A stretch of 52,382 nt of DNA from Rhizobium mesoamericanum STM3625 (GTDB lineage: Bacteria; Pseudomonadota; Alphaproteobacteria; Rhizobiales; Rhizobiaceae), in NCBI RefSeq assembly GCF_000312665.1, contig NZ_HF536773.1, positions 183,100-235,481 of the forward strand, given 5' to 3'. Positions 35,060 through 44,113 of this stretch are shown one piece after another. A program made the translations under genes and the position numbers. The notes below the pieces were generated by a model. It was not told where the DNA came from, made no database searches, and saw only the letters and a program-made list of their open reading frames with translations. The number at the start of each line of letters is the position of its first letter. The first letter of the stretch is position 1.

Positions 35060-35354
35060 CCTCGTCCTCTCCGAGCGATCTCAAATATTTTGTGAGTCTT
35101 GGCCTTTCTGCAAAACTGTCAACGTGATTTTACTTTACCATCGCCTGGGCATGCCGAGGTGGCCGGACCACCCGTCAACAGAAACGCCTGGCTTGGAGCG
35201 TAGGGACAAATTCCTTACCCGGCCGTCATGACAGCAAAATGGAAAGACGCCGCCTGATGCGGTGAACACCGCACTGCTGTGGTGGGAGGACGTTCCATAG
35301 TCCCAACAGAAGGCCGCCGTGCTCGCCGTCTTATCTTTAGAATCGCTCCACCGA

Positions 35355-35678
35355 TCACTTGCGCGCCGCGCCAAGCCTTGCCAGAACCTCGCCAGGGATC
35401 TGATAGAGGCTGACGACATCCTTGTCATTGCGGAGTCCACAGATCTCGCGCTGGATAAACAACGCCCAGACCGCGTCGGAAGCCTCGTCAAGCAGGGTTT
35501 GTCGATCGGTCTTGTGATTGTTCTCCGGCGACCATGATGCCAGCCTCACCAACGCAGTCTCCACTTTACGCCCCTGGCGGCCCAACACGTCCGCCCGCGC
35601 GGACGCAAGCTCGTATTCCAGGGGATTGAGCCCGGCGCTGGCCGACGTCGAGATTGATCGTGGCGGCCTGAGACTCAC
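35355..35678 (-). CDS. Conserved small protein of Rhizobiales type (DUF6665-like)
   Basis: The product is 107 residues starting at GTG 35678, with AAGGAGG a few bases upstream; the frame is open far beyond this, but the upstream part does not look coding. It reads VSLRPPRSISTSASAGLNPLEYELASARADVLGRQGRKVETALVRL, then LLDEASDAVWALFIQREICGLRNDKDVVSLYQIPGEVLARLGA. This helical protein looks like a small Rhizobiales family that I believe is DUF6665; the name should be treated as tentative. No function is known. Confidence 0.65.
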   Translation of the reverse strand: MSLRPPRSISTSASAGLNPLEYELASARADVLGRQGRKVETALVRLASWSPENNHKTDRQTLLDEASDAVWALFIQREICGLRNDKDVVSLYQIPGEVLARLGAARK

Positions 35679-36353
35679 GACGCCTCCTTCCTCGGATATC
35701 GTGCATGCCTTGTCATTGTTGGCACAGCCGCGGTCATCGGCACAAACGAGCTGCGGCAGTCGGATTTTGCCCGACGGCACCGAAAAAACAAGACGGACAC
35801 TTCCTGGCGAACTGTCGAGCGCCACGGGGGAAACTGCTGGTCGCATCCATTCGGTCTCGATACCCCATGCGGCTGGAGAGCCGAAACGAGGCAGGCACTC
35901 CTGCTCGCAGGCGGCGCCATCAGCGCGTTCTGTTTTGCAGTCATTAGTGACGGCGATCATATCGCTCAACACTCTTTTCACCATACCTGCCATGGGCGAC
36001 TGCGTGCAGCTACGCTCTTCCCGTCGCTTCGACGCGCGCAGTTGCGACCGCGATCTCTCCCACACCGGACCCCTAGCTGTCTAACAAGCTTTATCGAGCC
36101 TCACTGGCGGTGGCTTTGACCGGACCCGTGACTACCTGATAGCAGCGAGGCTGATCGGCGCCGGCTTGCCAGTTCTGAACTGGTTTTGCGATTATCTATC
36201 GCTACCCAGATGCCCGCCGTACTGATCGGGGGCGATATCTTCTTTGCTCCGCTGGCTCTCCACCCCACTAGAAGACCAGTCGAACTCGCATTTCGTTACG
36301 TAAGGTGGAGCCGGGTTCAATCACAATGTCAGCCAGCTCCACGATCCATTTGA
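35679..36353. other. Intergenic region, no recognisable gene
   Basis: The minus-strand frame of the preceding gene stays open to 36065, but the translation (AACEQECLPRFGSPAAW and similar) has no recognisable fold. I found no motifs in the rest up to the DUF1236 gene. Confidence 0.4.
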
Positions 36354-36638
36354 TTATTTGACGATTTCGACTACACGGTGCGTATGTGGATCGACGATCA
36401 CGCGCTTCTTGTTGATCACCGTGTAAGCATATGCGTCATTGCTTGGAATTGTATGCACTTCAACCGAAGACGGCAGTTCCGTTCCGACCACGACATCGCC
36501 GTCGTAAGCAACGGATGGAACGTCCTGCTCGGTCACATAGGTACGCACCTCGCCAGGCACAGTCACGACCGTCGTTTGAGCTAGAGCGGTGCCGGTAAAC
36601 GCCAGTGCCGCCGCGGCAGCTATTGTAAGAGCTTTCAT
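36354..36638 (-). CDS. Secreted DUF1236-like protein
   Basis: The product is 94 residues from ATG 36638, 5 bases after GGAGG; an in-frame ATG at 36650 overlaps that site. A signal peptide (MKALTIAAAAALAFTGTALA) is cut after LAQ or nearby. The mature protein has the DUF1236 pattern: VRTYVTEQDVPSVAYDGDVVVGTELPSSVEVHTIPSNDAYAYTVINKKRVIVDPHTHRVVEIVK. These are periplasmic proteins of unknown role, common in Rhizobiales. A stem-loop precedes the ribosome site. Confidence 0.85.
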   Translation of the reverse strand: MKALTIAAAAALAFTGTALAQTTVVTVPGEVRTYVTEQDVPSVAYDGDVVVGTELPSSVEVHTIPSNDAYAYTVINKKRVIVDPHTHRVVEIVK

Positions 36639-36652
36639 ATCTGCCTCCATAT

Positions 36653-36678
36653 GTGAAAAGGGGGAACTCCCCTTTCAC
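36653..36678 (-). terminator. Stem-loop between the CNNM and DUF1236 genes
   Basis: GTGAAA and TTTCAC, plus GGGG and CCCC, pair around a one-base bulge with a 5-base loop. It could be a weak terminator for the CNNM gene or a leader hairpin before the DUF1236 ribosome site. The T-run is inside the stem, so termination is uncertain. Confidence 0.45.
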
Positions 36679-36719
36679 TTGAAGGTTCCGCGCAGAGAGA
36701 ACGAGCGGGTCGGATAGAC

Positions 36720-38030
36720 TTACTGAAGCGTTCGGCTTCCGACATCGTCGGGCGGCACTTCAGAGGTAAGGAGAAGCTTGTCTATTCTGCGTCCATCAAG
36801 GTCGACCACCTCGAATCGCCAACCATTCATCACGAAACTCTCGCCGACGTCAGGCAGATGCTTCATCTCTTCCAGCACGAGCCCGGCAACTGTCTGATAG
36901 TCCCTGTCAGTATCAATCTGAAAGCCCATGAAATCGGCAAACTCATCAATTGGCGTCCAGCCGGATACGAGATAGCTGCCATCGTGGCGGCGTACGATCG
37001 CCTTCTCGCCGATCGAGTCCTCCTGAACCGCGCCAAGAATTGCTTCCAGAATGTCGCCGGAGGTGATAACGCCTTCGAAGTGACCGTATTCGTCATAGAC
37101 CAGCACCATGTGGCAGCGTGAGCGACGAATGGCCTGAATGACGTCGAGGGCGCCTGACAGATCTGATACGATCGGCACTTCCTGCGCAAGAGCGGCGATG
37201 TCGACATGGCCCGACGACGCAAGCGCGTCGTAGAAATCCTTAGTCAAAAGCACGCCGATGATTTCGTCGGAGCTATTCCTGCGCACCGGCAATCGCGCCT
37301 GGGCAGTCCGGCGGAGTTGGTCCCGAATCTCGGCAAAGCCATCCTCCACATCGATCACCTCAACGTCACGGCGCGGCGTCATTAAGGCTCTCGCACTTCG
37401 GTCTGCCAGGCGCATGACCCCGGAAATCATTGCCGACTCTTCCGTCTCGATGACCCCTGCGCTGTGGGCCTCCGCGAGCACTGTCTTGATCTCTTCATCG
37501 GTGACGGCATCGCCCGACTTGCCCGACTGCCCGAGAAGTCGAAGGAGGATCCGACCGGACACGTCGAGCAGCCAGACGAGCGGGGCTGCCAGACGAGACA
37601 GGAATATCATCGCTGGAGCAACCTTGCTTGCCACCGTCTCGGGCGCGCGAAGTGCAATCTGCTTCGGCACCAATTCACCAACGATTAGCGACAGGTATGT
37701 GATGGCAACGACGACTGAACCGACACCAAGCGCATCCGCCGCCGCTAGTGACAAGCCATGAGAGGCCAGCCAGCCGGAAAGTCGCGCACCAAGTGTAGCA
37801 CCCGAGAAGGCGCCGGACAGCACGCCAACAAGCGTAATGCCGATCTGAACAGTCGATAGAAAACGTCCGGGCTCGTCTGCCAGCCGGATTGCCATGGCTG
37901 CCCCGCGGCTTCCCTGATCAGCAAGCACTTTGAGACGAGCAGGTCGCGCAGATACGACCGCGAGCTCGGACATGGCGAGGACGCCATTCAAGATCGTGAG
38001 AATAGCAACGATTGAAATTTCGAGAAGCAA
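36720..38030 (-). CDS. CNNM/CorC-family membrane protein with CBS pair
   Basis: The product is about 436 residues if it starts at TTG 38030 (AGGA about 9 bases upstream), which gives LLLEISIVAILTILNGVLAMSELAVVSARPARL, a family-like start. In-frame ATGs at 38165 and 38330 would add a tail overlapping dedA. Domains in order: DUF21 membrane domain (helices to about 200, with VGELVPKQIALRAPE), CBS pair (RALMTPRRDVEVIDVEDG, GVLLTKDFYDAL, LVYDEYGHFEGVITSGDILEAILG) and a CorC/HlyC FAD-binding-like C-terminal domain (DRDYQTVAGLVLEEMKHLPDVGESF). Relatives move Mg2+ or Co2+, or resist these ions. Confidence 0.88.
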   Translation of the reverse strand: MLLEISIVAILTILNGVLAMSELAVVSARPARLKVLADQGSRGAAMAIRLADEPGRFLSTVQIGITLVGVLSGAFSGATLGARLSGWLASHGLSLAAADALGVGSVVVAITYLSLIVGELVPKQIALRAPETVASKVAPAMIFLSRLAAPLVWLLDVSGRILLRLLGQSGKSGDAVTDEEIKTVLAEAHSAGVIETEESAMISGVMRLADRSARALMTPRRDVEVIDVEDGFAEIRDQLRRTAQARLPVRRNSSDEIIGVLLTKDFYDALASSGHVDIAALAQEVPIVSDLSGALDVIQAIRRSRCHMVLVYDEYGHFEGVITSGDILEAILGAVQEDSIGEKAIVRRHDGSYLVSGWTPIDEFADFMGFQIDTDRDYQTVAGLVLEEMKHLPDVGESFVMNGWRFEVVDLDGRRIDKLLLTSEVPPDDVGSRTLQ

Positions 38031-38235
38031 AAAAGGGAATCCTGTAATTTCGTAACTACGCGAAAGATAGGCATTCTGCCGCAGAACACCAGCTTCCCGC
38101 TTGCCGCAAGCGCGTGTTTCTTTCGCTTCTTCAATATCGTCGATTGCTTGGCACCGGATCACCATGAGGAGTAGGCGCCCGATCAACGACAATAAGCCGT
38201 CGCCGGCTGTGAGCGCCACTGCTCGTTTGTCTTCC

Positions 38236-38817
38236 TCAGGTGCCGCCCGGGCGAGCGGAACGCCTCGCGACTTCTCGTCTGACGGCATAGGCAGTGATCG
38301 GAACAAGGATTGCAGCGAAGCCCAGAGCAATCAGCAGATGCAAGTGGAGTTGCAGCCGTCCGAGCAACGCCTCGACGGCTTGACCGGCCACGAACCCGAT
38401 CGCGGTTATCAGCACGCCCCATGCGAGTGCAGCGATCGCATTTAGTATGACAAACCTGCGCGTAGAAACGCTTGAGACGCCGATTGCAATGGGGCTGATC
38501 GTTCGGATGCCGTAGATAAAGCGAAAGGCGAAAATGAAACCTGTCGGGTGAGCGTCGAGGAGCCGCGTCGCCCTCGCGACCGGCTCAGATCCAAGCAGCG
38601 TCTGAACATAGGACCATTTAGTGGCGTAGCGACCCGCGAAGAAGAGGACTTGATCTGCGGCAAACGATCCAAGACATGCAGCCAACGCCACCTGCCAGTA
38701 GGGAATGAGCTGCCTGTGGGCGAAAACGCCTCCCAGAAACGCTGCCGTTTCCCCTTCCACCGCAGCTCCAAGAAAAACGGCCAGGACGCCGTACTCACCA
38801 ATCAGCCTTTCCAGCAA
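38236..38817 (-). CDS. DedA-family membrane protein
   Basis: The product is 193 residues if it starts at TTG 38817, with GGAGG 7 bases before it; the frame is open further but that part is not family-like. It reads LLERLIGEYGVLAVFLGAAVEGETAAFLGG, then ACLGSFAADQVLFFAGRY and FRFIYGIRTISPIAIGVSSVSTRRFVILNAIAALAWG, the DedA signature with F-R-x-x-x-G-x-R. DedA proteins help recycle lipid carriers such as undecaprenyl phosphate in the inner membrane. It is divergent from the cyclase-like gene. Confidence 0.88.
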   Translation of the reverse strand: MLERLIGEYGVLAVFLGAAVEGETAAFLGGVFAHRQLIPYWQVALAACLGSFAADQVLFFAGRYATKWSYVQTLLGSEPVARATRLLDAHPTGFIFAFRFIYGIRTISPIAIGVSSVSTRRFVILNAIAALAWGVLITAIGFVAGQAVEALLGRLQLHLHLLIALGFAAILVPITAYAVRREVARRSARPGGT

Positions 38818-38859
38818 CGCCCAACCTCCGGCGGCCCCACAATACGCAATCTGCCCTGA

Positions 38860-38877
38860 ATTGCCCCTTGGGGCAAT
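38860..38877 (-). promoter_or_regulatory. Palindrome before the dedA gene
   Basis: ATTGCCCC, TT, GGGGCAAT: perfect 8-base arms, 43 bases upstream of the TTG start. It could be an operator or a leader hairpin; I know of no matching regulator here. Confidence 0.45.
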
Positions 38878-39037
38878 CTTAGCTGCGAGCAGGTGACCGA
38901 CCCTTCGGGTGCGCCAAGCTGGTTGCGCCTGTGCTACCCAGCAATGCACAAGACTTCAATGCAATGATGCGCTCGCAACCCGCTAAGAATGTGTTAGCCT
39001 TACAGGGTGGTTTTTGCTAGCGGTCTGGGGAAGCGCG

Positions 39038-42000
39038 ATGCAGGACAACGATCCGAACAGCGCCAGGAACCCATCGGCTAGGAGCGGCCGGAGGAAACCC
39101 GAAGTCGCAACCGATGCGATCGAGCGCCGGATCGTTACGGCGCTTTGTTACGATCTCGTCGATTCGACCGAACTCTTCCACCGCATGGATCTCGAAGATT
39201 ATCGAGAATTGATATCGGCGTTTCAATCGGCCGCAAACAAATCTATCGCAGCGCATTCGGGGGTATTGCGGGTGGAAGCCGGCGATGGCGGGCTCGCCTT
39301 GTTTCCGACCGACCTCGGACCGCGGGATGCCGCCTCCCTTGCCATACGGGCAGGCTTGCAGATCGTCGAAACTTGCCGACACATTGGCGAGGCGGCAGGT
39401 CGCGCCGATCTGCAAGTTCGCGTTGGCATTGCGACGTCCATCGCCCTCGTCCAGGGACCTCAGGCGCAGGGCTGGAGCCAGGAGCCTGTTGTCGGCGTGG
39501 CGCTTGCTCTTGCCACCCGTCTTGAGACCGTCGCCGCTCCCAACACCGTCTTCGTGTCCGATGAAACCTGCAGGCTGGCTGGACGCTCGCATGCATTCTC
39601 GTTCGAGGGCATATGGAATCTGAAGGGCTTCGAAGCGCCGGAAAGAGCCTGGCGCGCGCTCGGCCATAAGAATGAAGTCGACAGATTCTATGCGTTTGGA
39701 AGACTGGGTAGCCCCTTTGTCGGCCGCACGGACGAACTCGGCACACTCTCGAAAGCCTGGAAGGGCGTCCTGGCCGGAACCGGGCAAACGGTCGTCATCG
39801 AAGGGGACGCCGGCATTGGAAAGTCACGCCTCCTTCACGAGTTCCGCAGATTAACGCGCGCAGAGCGGTCGAAATCCTTCCTCTTCCAATGCGTGCCAGG
39901 CGGCTTTCATTCGACACTCCATCCCCTGGTGAACAGCCTCACCGGCATGCCCGAAACGGGTGGACAATCGAAATTGACCGCATCCACAGTCGCTGGACGC
40001 TTTCGGCGCCACGGCATACGGCAAGACGATATCATCGAGATCTTCGCCTATATCCTTGGCGCCGAGGGGCGCAGCGAAAGCCTGGCGAGCATCAATCCCA
40101 AACTGATACGAGACCGAGCCAAAAACGCAATCTCACAGGTGCTGCGCGCCCTGTGTGAAGGCGGACCGGTTCTCATCGTGGTTGAAGATATCCACTGGAT
40201 AGATCCGACCTCGCGCGAGTTTCTGATGGAGGCGGCTCGCACCATTCCTGGGCTGCCAATCCTTCTCATCGCGACGATGCGTCCGGAGCCTACTGTGGAA
40301 TGGCTGGCGGAGACCAATCCTTCCCGATTGCTTTTGCGACCTCTCGGTGCTGACGAGACGCGGCTGGCGATCGAGCGCAATTGGCCACCACATCGACGGG
40401 CCGAATTTTCAGAGCTGTTTGAGGTTGCGGAACGAATTTCGGGGGGAGTCCCGCTCTTCATCGAGCAGATATGCCAATGGGTGTCCGAGACCAAGGTCGC
40501 CGACCAGGTGACGATGCCGAAGACTGCATCGACGACGCACATTTCGGCATTCGAAGAAATTCTCGAAGCGCGGCTCGGCCAATTGGGACCGATCCGGGAT
40601 GTGGCGCGAGCTGGCGCCGTTGCAGGCTCCCGTTTCACCTTGCCACTGCTTCGTAGGCTGCTCCCGGACTATGGAAAGAAGGCATTGGCGACCGCGGCAG
40701 ACACGCTGTGCGATACCGGTTTCGTAACGCATGTACGTGCTGGTGGAACCGTCACTTATGGTTTTCGTCACGCTTTAATTCAGGAAACGATCTACAAGCT
40801 GTTGCTGCGGAGGCAGAGCCAAACGCTCCATCGGCGTCTCTTTGACGCTCTGAGCGAGGACCCCACGATTGCGCCTTGGATCGATGTCGGCTCCCGTGGC
40901 GAACATGCCGAACATGCGGGCCTCAAGGAAACGGCCGTGGGACTGTTCATCTCGGCTGGTCAAGAAGCGGCCCGTCGGTCGGCCTTGGCAGAGGCCCGCC
41001 ATCATCTCGAACACGCCCTCTCGATCTGCGACGATCTCGAAATGGTCGACCGGATTGATCGACTGCGGCTGACGGCGGTGACCGCATTGGGACCGGTGCT
41101 TGCCGGGGCGGTCGGCACGAACTCACCGCCGGCGCGCAAGCTTTACGAAGAAGGAGTGGAAATCGCCAATCGCCAGCCGCTGGAAGAGAAGTCGCGATGG
41201 TTTCCAATCTATTGGGGTTGGTGGCTGACAGGATCCGATTTTCTAACAATGCACGAGCGTGCCATGGAAGTGCAGGTCATGCTGGCGGGCGTTCAGGATC
41301 CGGAGATCCGCCTGCAGATGAACCATTGCGTCTGGGCAATCGACTTCAACCTCGGGCGTCATCGGGAAACGCAAAATGCGATACGCGAGGGCCTAGCCCT
41401 CTACGACATACAAAGGGCCTCCGAAGCGCGAACCATCTACGGCGGTCACGATGCGCGCGTCTGTGGACTCGGTCAACTGGCGCTTTCCTTGTGGCTGACG
41501 GGTCATGTTCATGAGTCCGATCGTGTGCTTCAGGAGATGATCCAATTCGCGAATGAGATCTCCCACCTGCCGAGCAAGGCACACTCTCTAGACACGGAGG
41601 CAGTCTCCGCCTTTTATCGCAATGACTACAAACGCTTGGCAGCTGTTTCGGAAGAGATGTCTGAATTTGCCAAACAGCACGAAATGCAGTCCCTCGTGGG
41701 CCTTTCGCATTTATTCGGGGGGTGGGCTGAGGCACATCTTGGAAATCTTGCGGGCGGCTATTTGAGGTTCTGCAAGGGGTTTGATCTTCTTGGAGAGCTC
41801 GGCGCGGTCATAGACTTGCCGATCTATCTCTCAATGCAGGCCGCAATGATCGGTCTTGACGGCAAGATCGATCGCGCCATCGAGGTGGCGAGCGAAGCGA
41901 TCCACAAAGCAAGGGAAACCGGTCACGCCTATTGGCTCGCCGAGCTCTACCGCGTGCGCGCCATGCTGCATGCCCGCGCCGGTGCTTTACGCAATGTCGT

Positions 42001-42112
42001 GATGGCGGATCTGCATATTGCTGCAGAGACTGCCCAAGCACAGGGGGCAGCCGCACTCCAGCAGAGAATCCAGCAGTCGATCGAGGAGCTTGGTCTTGTT
42101 GTCGACCGGTGA
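39038..42112 (+). CDS. Nucleotide-cyclase-like/AAA ATPase/TPR protein
   Basis: The product is 1024 residues from ATG 39038 (GGGGAAG 6 bases before it). A class III cyclase domain (about 30-210) keeps both metal aspartates, Asp39 in YDLVDST and Asp83 in EAGDGGLALF, but lacks the usual KYMGDG lysine and the GxVVVGD end, so activity is doubtful. An AAA/STAND ATPase follows, with FVGRTDEL, Walker A GDAGIGKS (256-263) and Walker B VLIVVEDIHW. The rest is helical TPR-like repeats. This resembles large signal-transducing ATPases with an N-terminal cyclase domain. It starts a five-gene run with YcaO and overlaps it by 17 bases. Confidence 0.85.
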   Translation: MQDNDPNSARNPSARSGRRKPEVATDAIERRIVTALCYDLVDSTELFHRMDLEDYRELISAFQSAANKSIAAHSGVLRVEAGDGGLALFPTDLGPRDAASLAIRAGLQIVETCRHIGEAAGRADLQVRVGIATSIALVQGPQAQGWSQEPVVGVALALATRLETVAAPNTVFVSDETCRLAGRSHAFSFEGIWNLKGFEAPERAWRALGHKNEVDRFYAFGRLGSPFVGRTDELGTLSKAWKGVLAGTGQTVVIEGDAGIGKSRLLHEFRRLTRAERSKSFLFQCVPGGFHSTLHPLVNSLTGMPETGGQSKLTASTVAGRFRRHGIRQDDIIEIFAYILGAEGRSESLASINPKLIRDRAKNAISQVLRALCEGGPVLIVVEDIHWIDPTSREFLMEAARTIPGLPILLIATMRPEPTVEWLAETNPSRLLLRPLGADETRLAIERNWPPHRRAEFSELFEVAERISGGVPLFIEQICQWVSETKVADQVTMPKTASTTHISAFEEILEARLGQLGPIRDVARAGAVAGSRFTLPLLRRLLPDYGKKALATAADTLCDTGFVTHVRAGGTVTYGFRHALIQETIYKLLLRRQSQTLHRRLFDALSEDPTIAPWIDVGSRGEHAEHAGLKETAVGLFISAGQEAARRSALAEARHHLEHALSICDDLEMVDRIDRLRLTAVTALGPVLAGAVGTNSPPARKLYEEGVEIANRQPLEEKSRWFPIYWGWWLTGSDFLTMHERAMEVQVMLAGVQDPEIRLQMNHCVWAIDFNLGRHRETQNAIREGLALYDIQRASEARTIYGGHDARVCGLGQLALSLWLTGHVHESDRVLQEMIQFANEISHLPSKAHSLDTEAVSAFYRNDYKRLAAVSEEMSEFAKQHEMQSLVGLSHLFGGWAEAHLGNLAGGYLRFCKGFDLLGELGAVIDLPIYLSMQAAMIGLDGKIDRAIEVASEAIHKARETGHAYWLAELYRVRAMLHARAGALRNVVMADLHIAAETAQAQGAAALQQRIQQSIEELGLVVDR

Positions 42113-43307
42113 GCAAAACTGCGCTGTTTCAGGGGACGAACTCTTCGACGAGTTTGCGGCAGAGATCTCCGCCAACTTCGGCACATCGTTGGCCCGCGAG
42201 GCAGATCCGCCAGACAAGTACCTGCGAAAGCTCCTGCCAATTTGCAGACAGGCAGGAATAACACGCATCGCAGACCTCACGGGGCTTGATCGGTTGGACC
42301 TGCCCACTGCCCAGGCAATCCGTCCAAATGCCCTTTCAGAGGTGACTTCGCTTGGTCGCGGCCAATCCATCACCCAAGCCGCCATCGGCGCGATCATGGA
42401 GACGCTCGAGCGCCATCATGCCGAATTGGTTCCGGCCAACAGCGCTGTCCTTGGAAGCGCCAATGAGCTCGCCATTCTGGAAGGCCTGTTCGATAATCAG
42501 CTTGCCGCCCAACCAACGCCCGCCTGGCGGCGAACACCAACCCTCTGGATTTCCGGTTATAACCTCGGCTCCGGGCAAAACCAGATGGTTCCTCTTGAAC
42601 TTGTGCACACACGTTATACCGACCCGCCCCCGGACTTCGACGGGCTCTTCCTGCGCACGACGACAGGCCTTGCCTGCCATTCAACCTGGCATCAAGCAAC
42701 AGCGCACGGTCTCTTCGAGTGCATAGAACGCGACGCAATTGCGAGAGCGTTCGACACGCACGGCTTCTTCGACAGATACCGGCTTGCTCCGGAAGCCCTC
42801 GGCCCCGCCGTCAGTCGCCTGACCGGTCTTTTATCGGCACATAATATATCGGCCGGGTTCTGGCATGCCCCCTCCCCGACTGGCGTTGCCGTCGTTTGGT
42901 GCCAGACCATCGAAATCGGTCCCGGTCATCCAGTGCTTGCATTGCCAACAGAAGGTTATTCGGCTGGGCAAGACCTCGCACAAGCGGCGGAAAATGCCTT
43001 GCGCGAGGCGCTGGCAACCCGCGCCGGAGCCATTTCCGGCGCTCGCGACGATCAGACGAGGCTCCACTATCACAAGCGCATCGACAGCATTGTTTCAAAG
43101 GCCCGGCAGCTCATCCTCAATCCAGATACTTTCATACAAATCGCAGAAGATCGTCCCGTGTCCACTCTTCAGGAACTGCTGAAACGTGTCACAGATGCCG
43201 GGCTTGAACCCGTTCTTGGGGTTCCGTTGGGTTCGAATTTTGACGCCCCTGTTCGTTGCGTCCGGGTGTTGATGCCGAGGGCTCGCCCTTTCAGCGTCGT
43301 GCGTTAG
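42096..43307 (+). CDS. YcaO-domain peptide-modifying enzyme
   Basis: The product is 403 residues from TTG 42096, with GAGGAG 7 bases before it, inside the end of the previous gene; no nearby ATG fits. YcaO ATP-binding motifs are visible: SLGRGQSITQAAIGAIMETLERHHAE, then FLRTTTGLACHSTWHQATAHGLFECIERDA, and GYSAGQDLAQAAENALREALATRAGAISG. The usual Pro-rich C-terminus is replaced by ARPFSVVR. YcaO enzymes activate peptide amide bonds with ATP to make azolines, amidines or, with TfuA, thioamides. The next gene is TfuA, starting 10 bases on with AGGAGG over this stop. Confidence 0.92.
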   Translation: MLSTGEQNCAVSGDELFDEFAAEISANFGTSLAREADPPDKYLRKLLPICRQAGITRIADLTGLDRLDLPTAQAIRPNALSEVTSLGRGQSITQAAIGAIMETLERHHAELVPANSAVLGSANELAILEGLFDNQLAAQPTPAWRRTPTLWISGYNLGSGQNQMVPLELVHTRYTDPPPDFDGLFLRTTTGLACHSTWHQATAHGLFECIERDAIARAFDTHGFFDRYRLAPEALGPAVSRLTGLLSAHNISAGFWHAPSPTGVAVVWCQTIEIGPGHPVLALPTEGYSAGQDLAQAAENALREALATRAGAISGARDDQTRLHYHKRIDSIVSKARQLILNPDTFIQIAEDRPVSTLQELLKRVTDAGLEPVLGVPLGSNFDAPVRCVRVLMPRARPFSVVR

Positions 43308-43317
43308 GAGGTCAAAA

Positions 43318-44073
43318 ATGAGTGCGACCGATCAAGCCGGGCCGATACTGGTCTTTTTGGGTCCGACGTTGCGACTGACGGAAGCTCAAGCTGCGCTTGA
43401 TGCCATTTACCTGCAGCCAGTGGCCCAGGGCGACATACTTCTTGCTGCTCATGCATTTCATCCAAAAGCGATGGTGATCATTGATGGACAGTTCGAAGAC
43501 CGCCCATCGGTCAGGCACAAGGAGATCTTGTGGGCGCTTGCACAGGGGATCGTCGTGATCGGAGCCGCAAGCATGGGAGCGCTTCGGGCAGCGGAGTTGG
43601 CCCCATACGGCATGATCGGCGTCGGACTGATCTTCCGGTGGTACCGGCGCTGGATGCTGGCCCCAGACGATGCAGTCGCAGTTCAATCGGGGCCGGCGGA
43701 ACTGGGCTTTCCGCCGGTGACGGACGCATTGATCGATCTTCAAAAGACATTTTCCCATCTCATGCGACAAGGCCATGTAAGCGCCGCTCAACGTGATTGT
43801 TTGACAGCGGCTGCCCGGCGAATGAATTTTCGTGATCGATCCTTTGAAAAGATACTTCGCGCCGAGGGTTGGCGCCGAGAAGAAATCGCCAGCCTGCGGC
43901 GTGAATTTGTTCGACAGAAGGCTCTCGACGCACTATTGGCGCTGAACCTCGCGCCTAGATTGTCGCCTGAATTTGCCGCCGATCGCGGATATAAAACCTG
44001 GGTTGCAACGAATACTTTCATTCGTGATCTCGAGGCAGCTAATATTGACAGAAATTTAATTAATAATTACTAA
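43318..44073 (+). CDS. TfuA-like protein, YcaO partner
   Basis: The product is 251 residues. AGGAGG overlaps the ycaO stop codon. The TfuA domain fills residues 10-130: ILVFLGPTLRLTEAQAAL, YLQPVAQGDILLAA, IIDGQFEDRPSVRHKEILWALAQGIVVIGAASMGALRAAELAPYGMIGVG, the last part being the family signature. The rest is helical. TfuA was named from trifolitoxin production in Rhizobium; TfuA proteins with YcaO form thioamides in archaeal McrA and in thioamitide peptides, probably by supplying sulphur. The AT-rich tail ends in LINNY. Confidence 0.92.
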   Translation: MSATDQAGPILVFLGPTLRLTEAQAALDAIYLQPVAQGDILLAAHAFHPKAMVIIDGQFEDRPSVRHKEILWALAQGIVVIGAASMGALRAAELAPYGMIGVGLIFRWYRRWMLAPDDAVAVQSGPAELGFPPVTDALIDLQKTFSHLMRQGHVSAAQRDCLTAAARRMNFRDRSFEKILRAEGWRREEIASLRREFVRQKALDALLALNLAPRLSPEFAADRGYKTWVATNTFIRDLEAANIDRNLINNY

Positions 44074-44078
44074 TTAAA
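44055..44078 (+). other. AT-rich inverted repeat at the TfuA stop codon
   Basis: TTTAATTA and TAATTAAA flank an 8-base loop. The stop codon lies in the right arm. This patch is strongly AT-rich in a GC-rich locus and could weakly limit transcription into the protease gene. Confidence 0.5.
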
Positions 44079-44113
44079 CGTAAAGTTGTTTCGACCCGTA
44101 GGGCGAGGCCAAC

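Noticed and set aside
35355..36065. Full-length 236-codon version of the 35355 gene
   Set aside because: Only the last 107 codons look like a protein and have a ribosome site at the GTG; the upstream part is out of character.
43318..44073. TfuA gene as evidence for trifolitoxin production itself
   Set aside because: The remaining trifolitoxin genes (tfxA precursor and others) are not present; only the enzyme class is shared.
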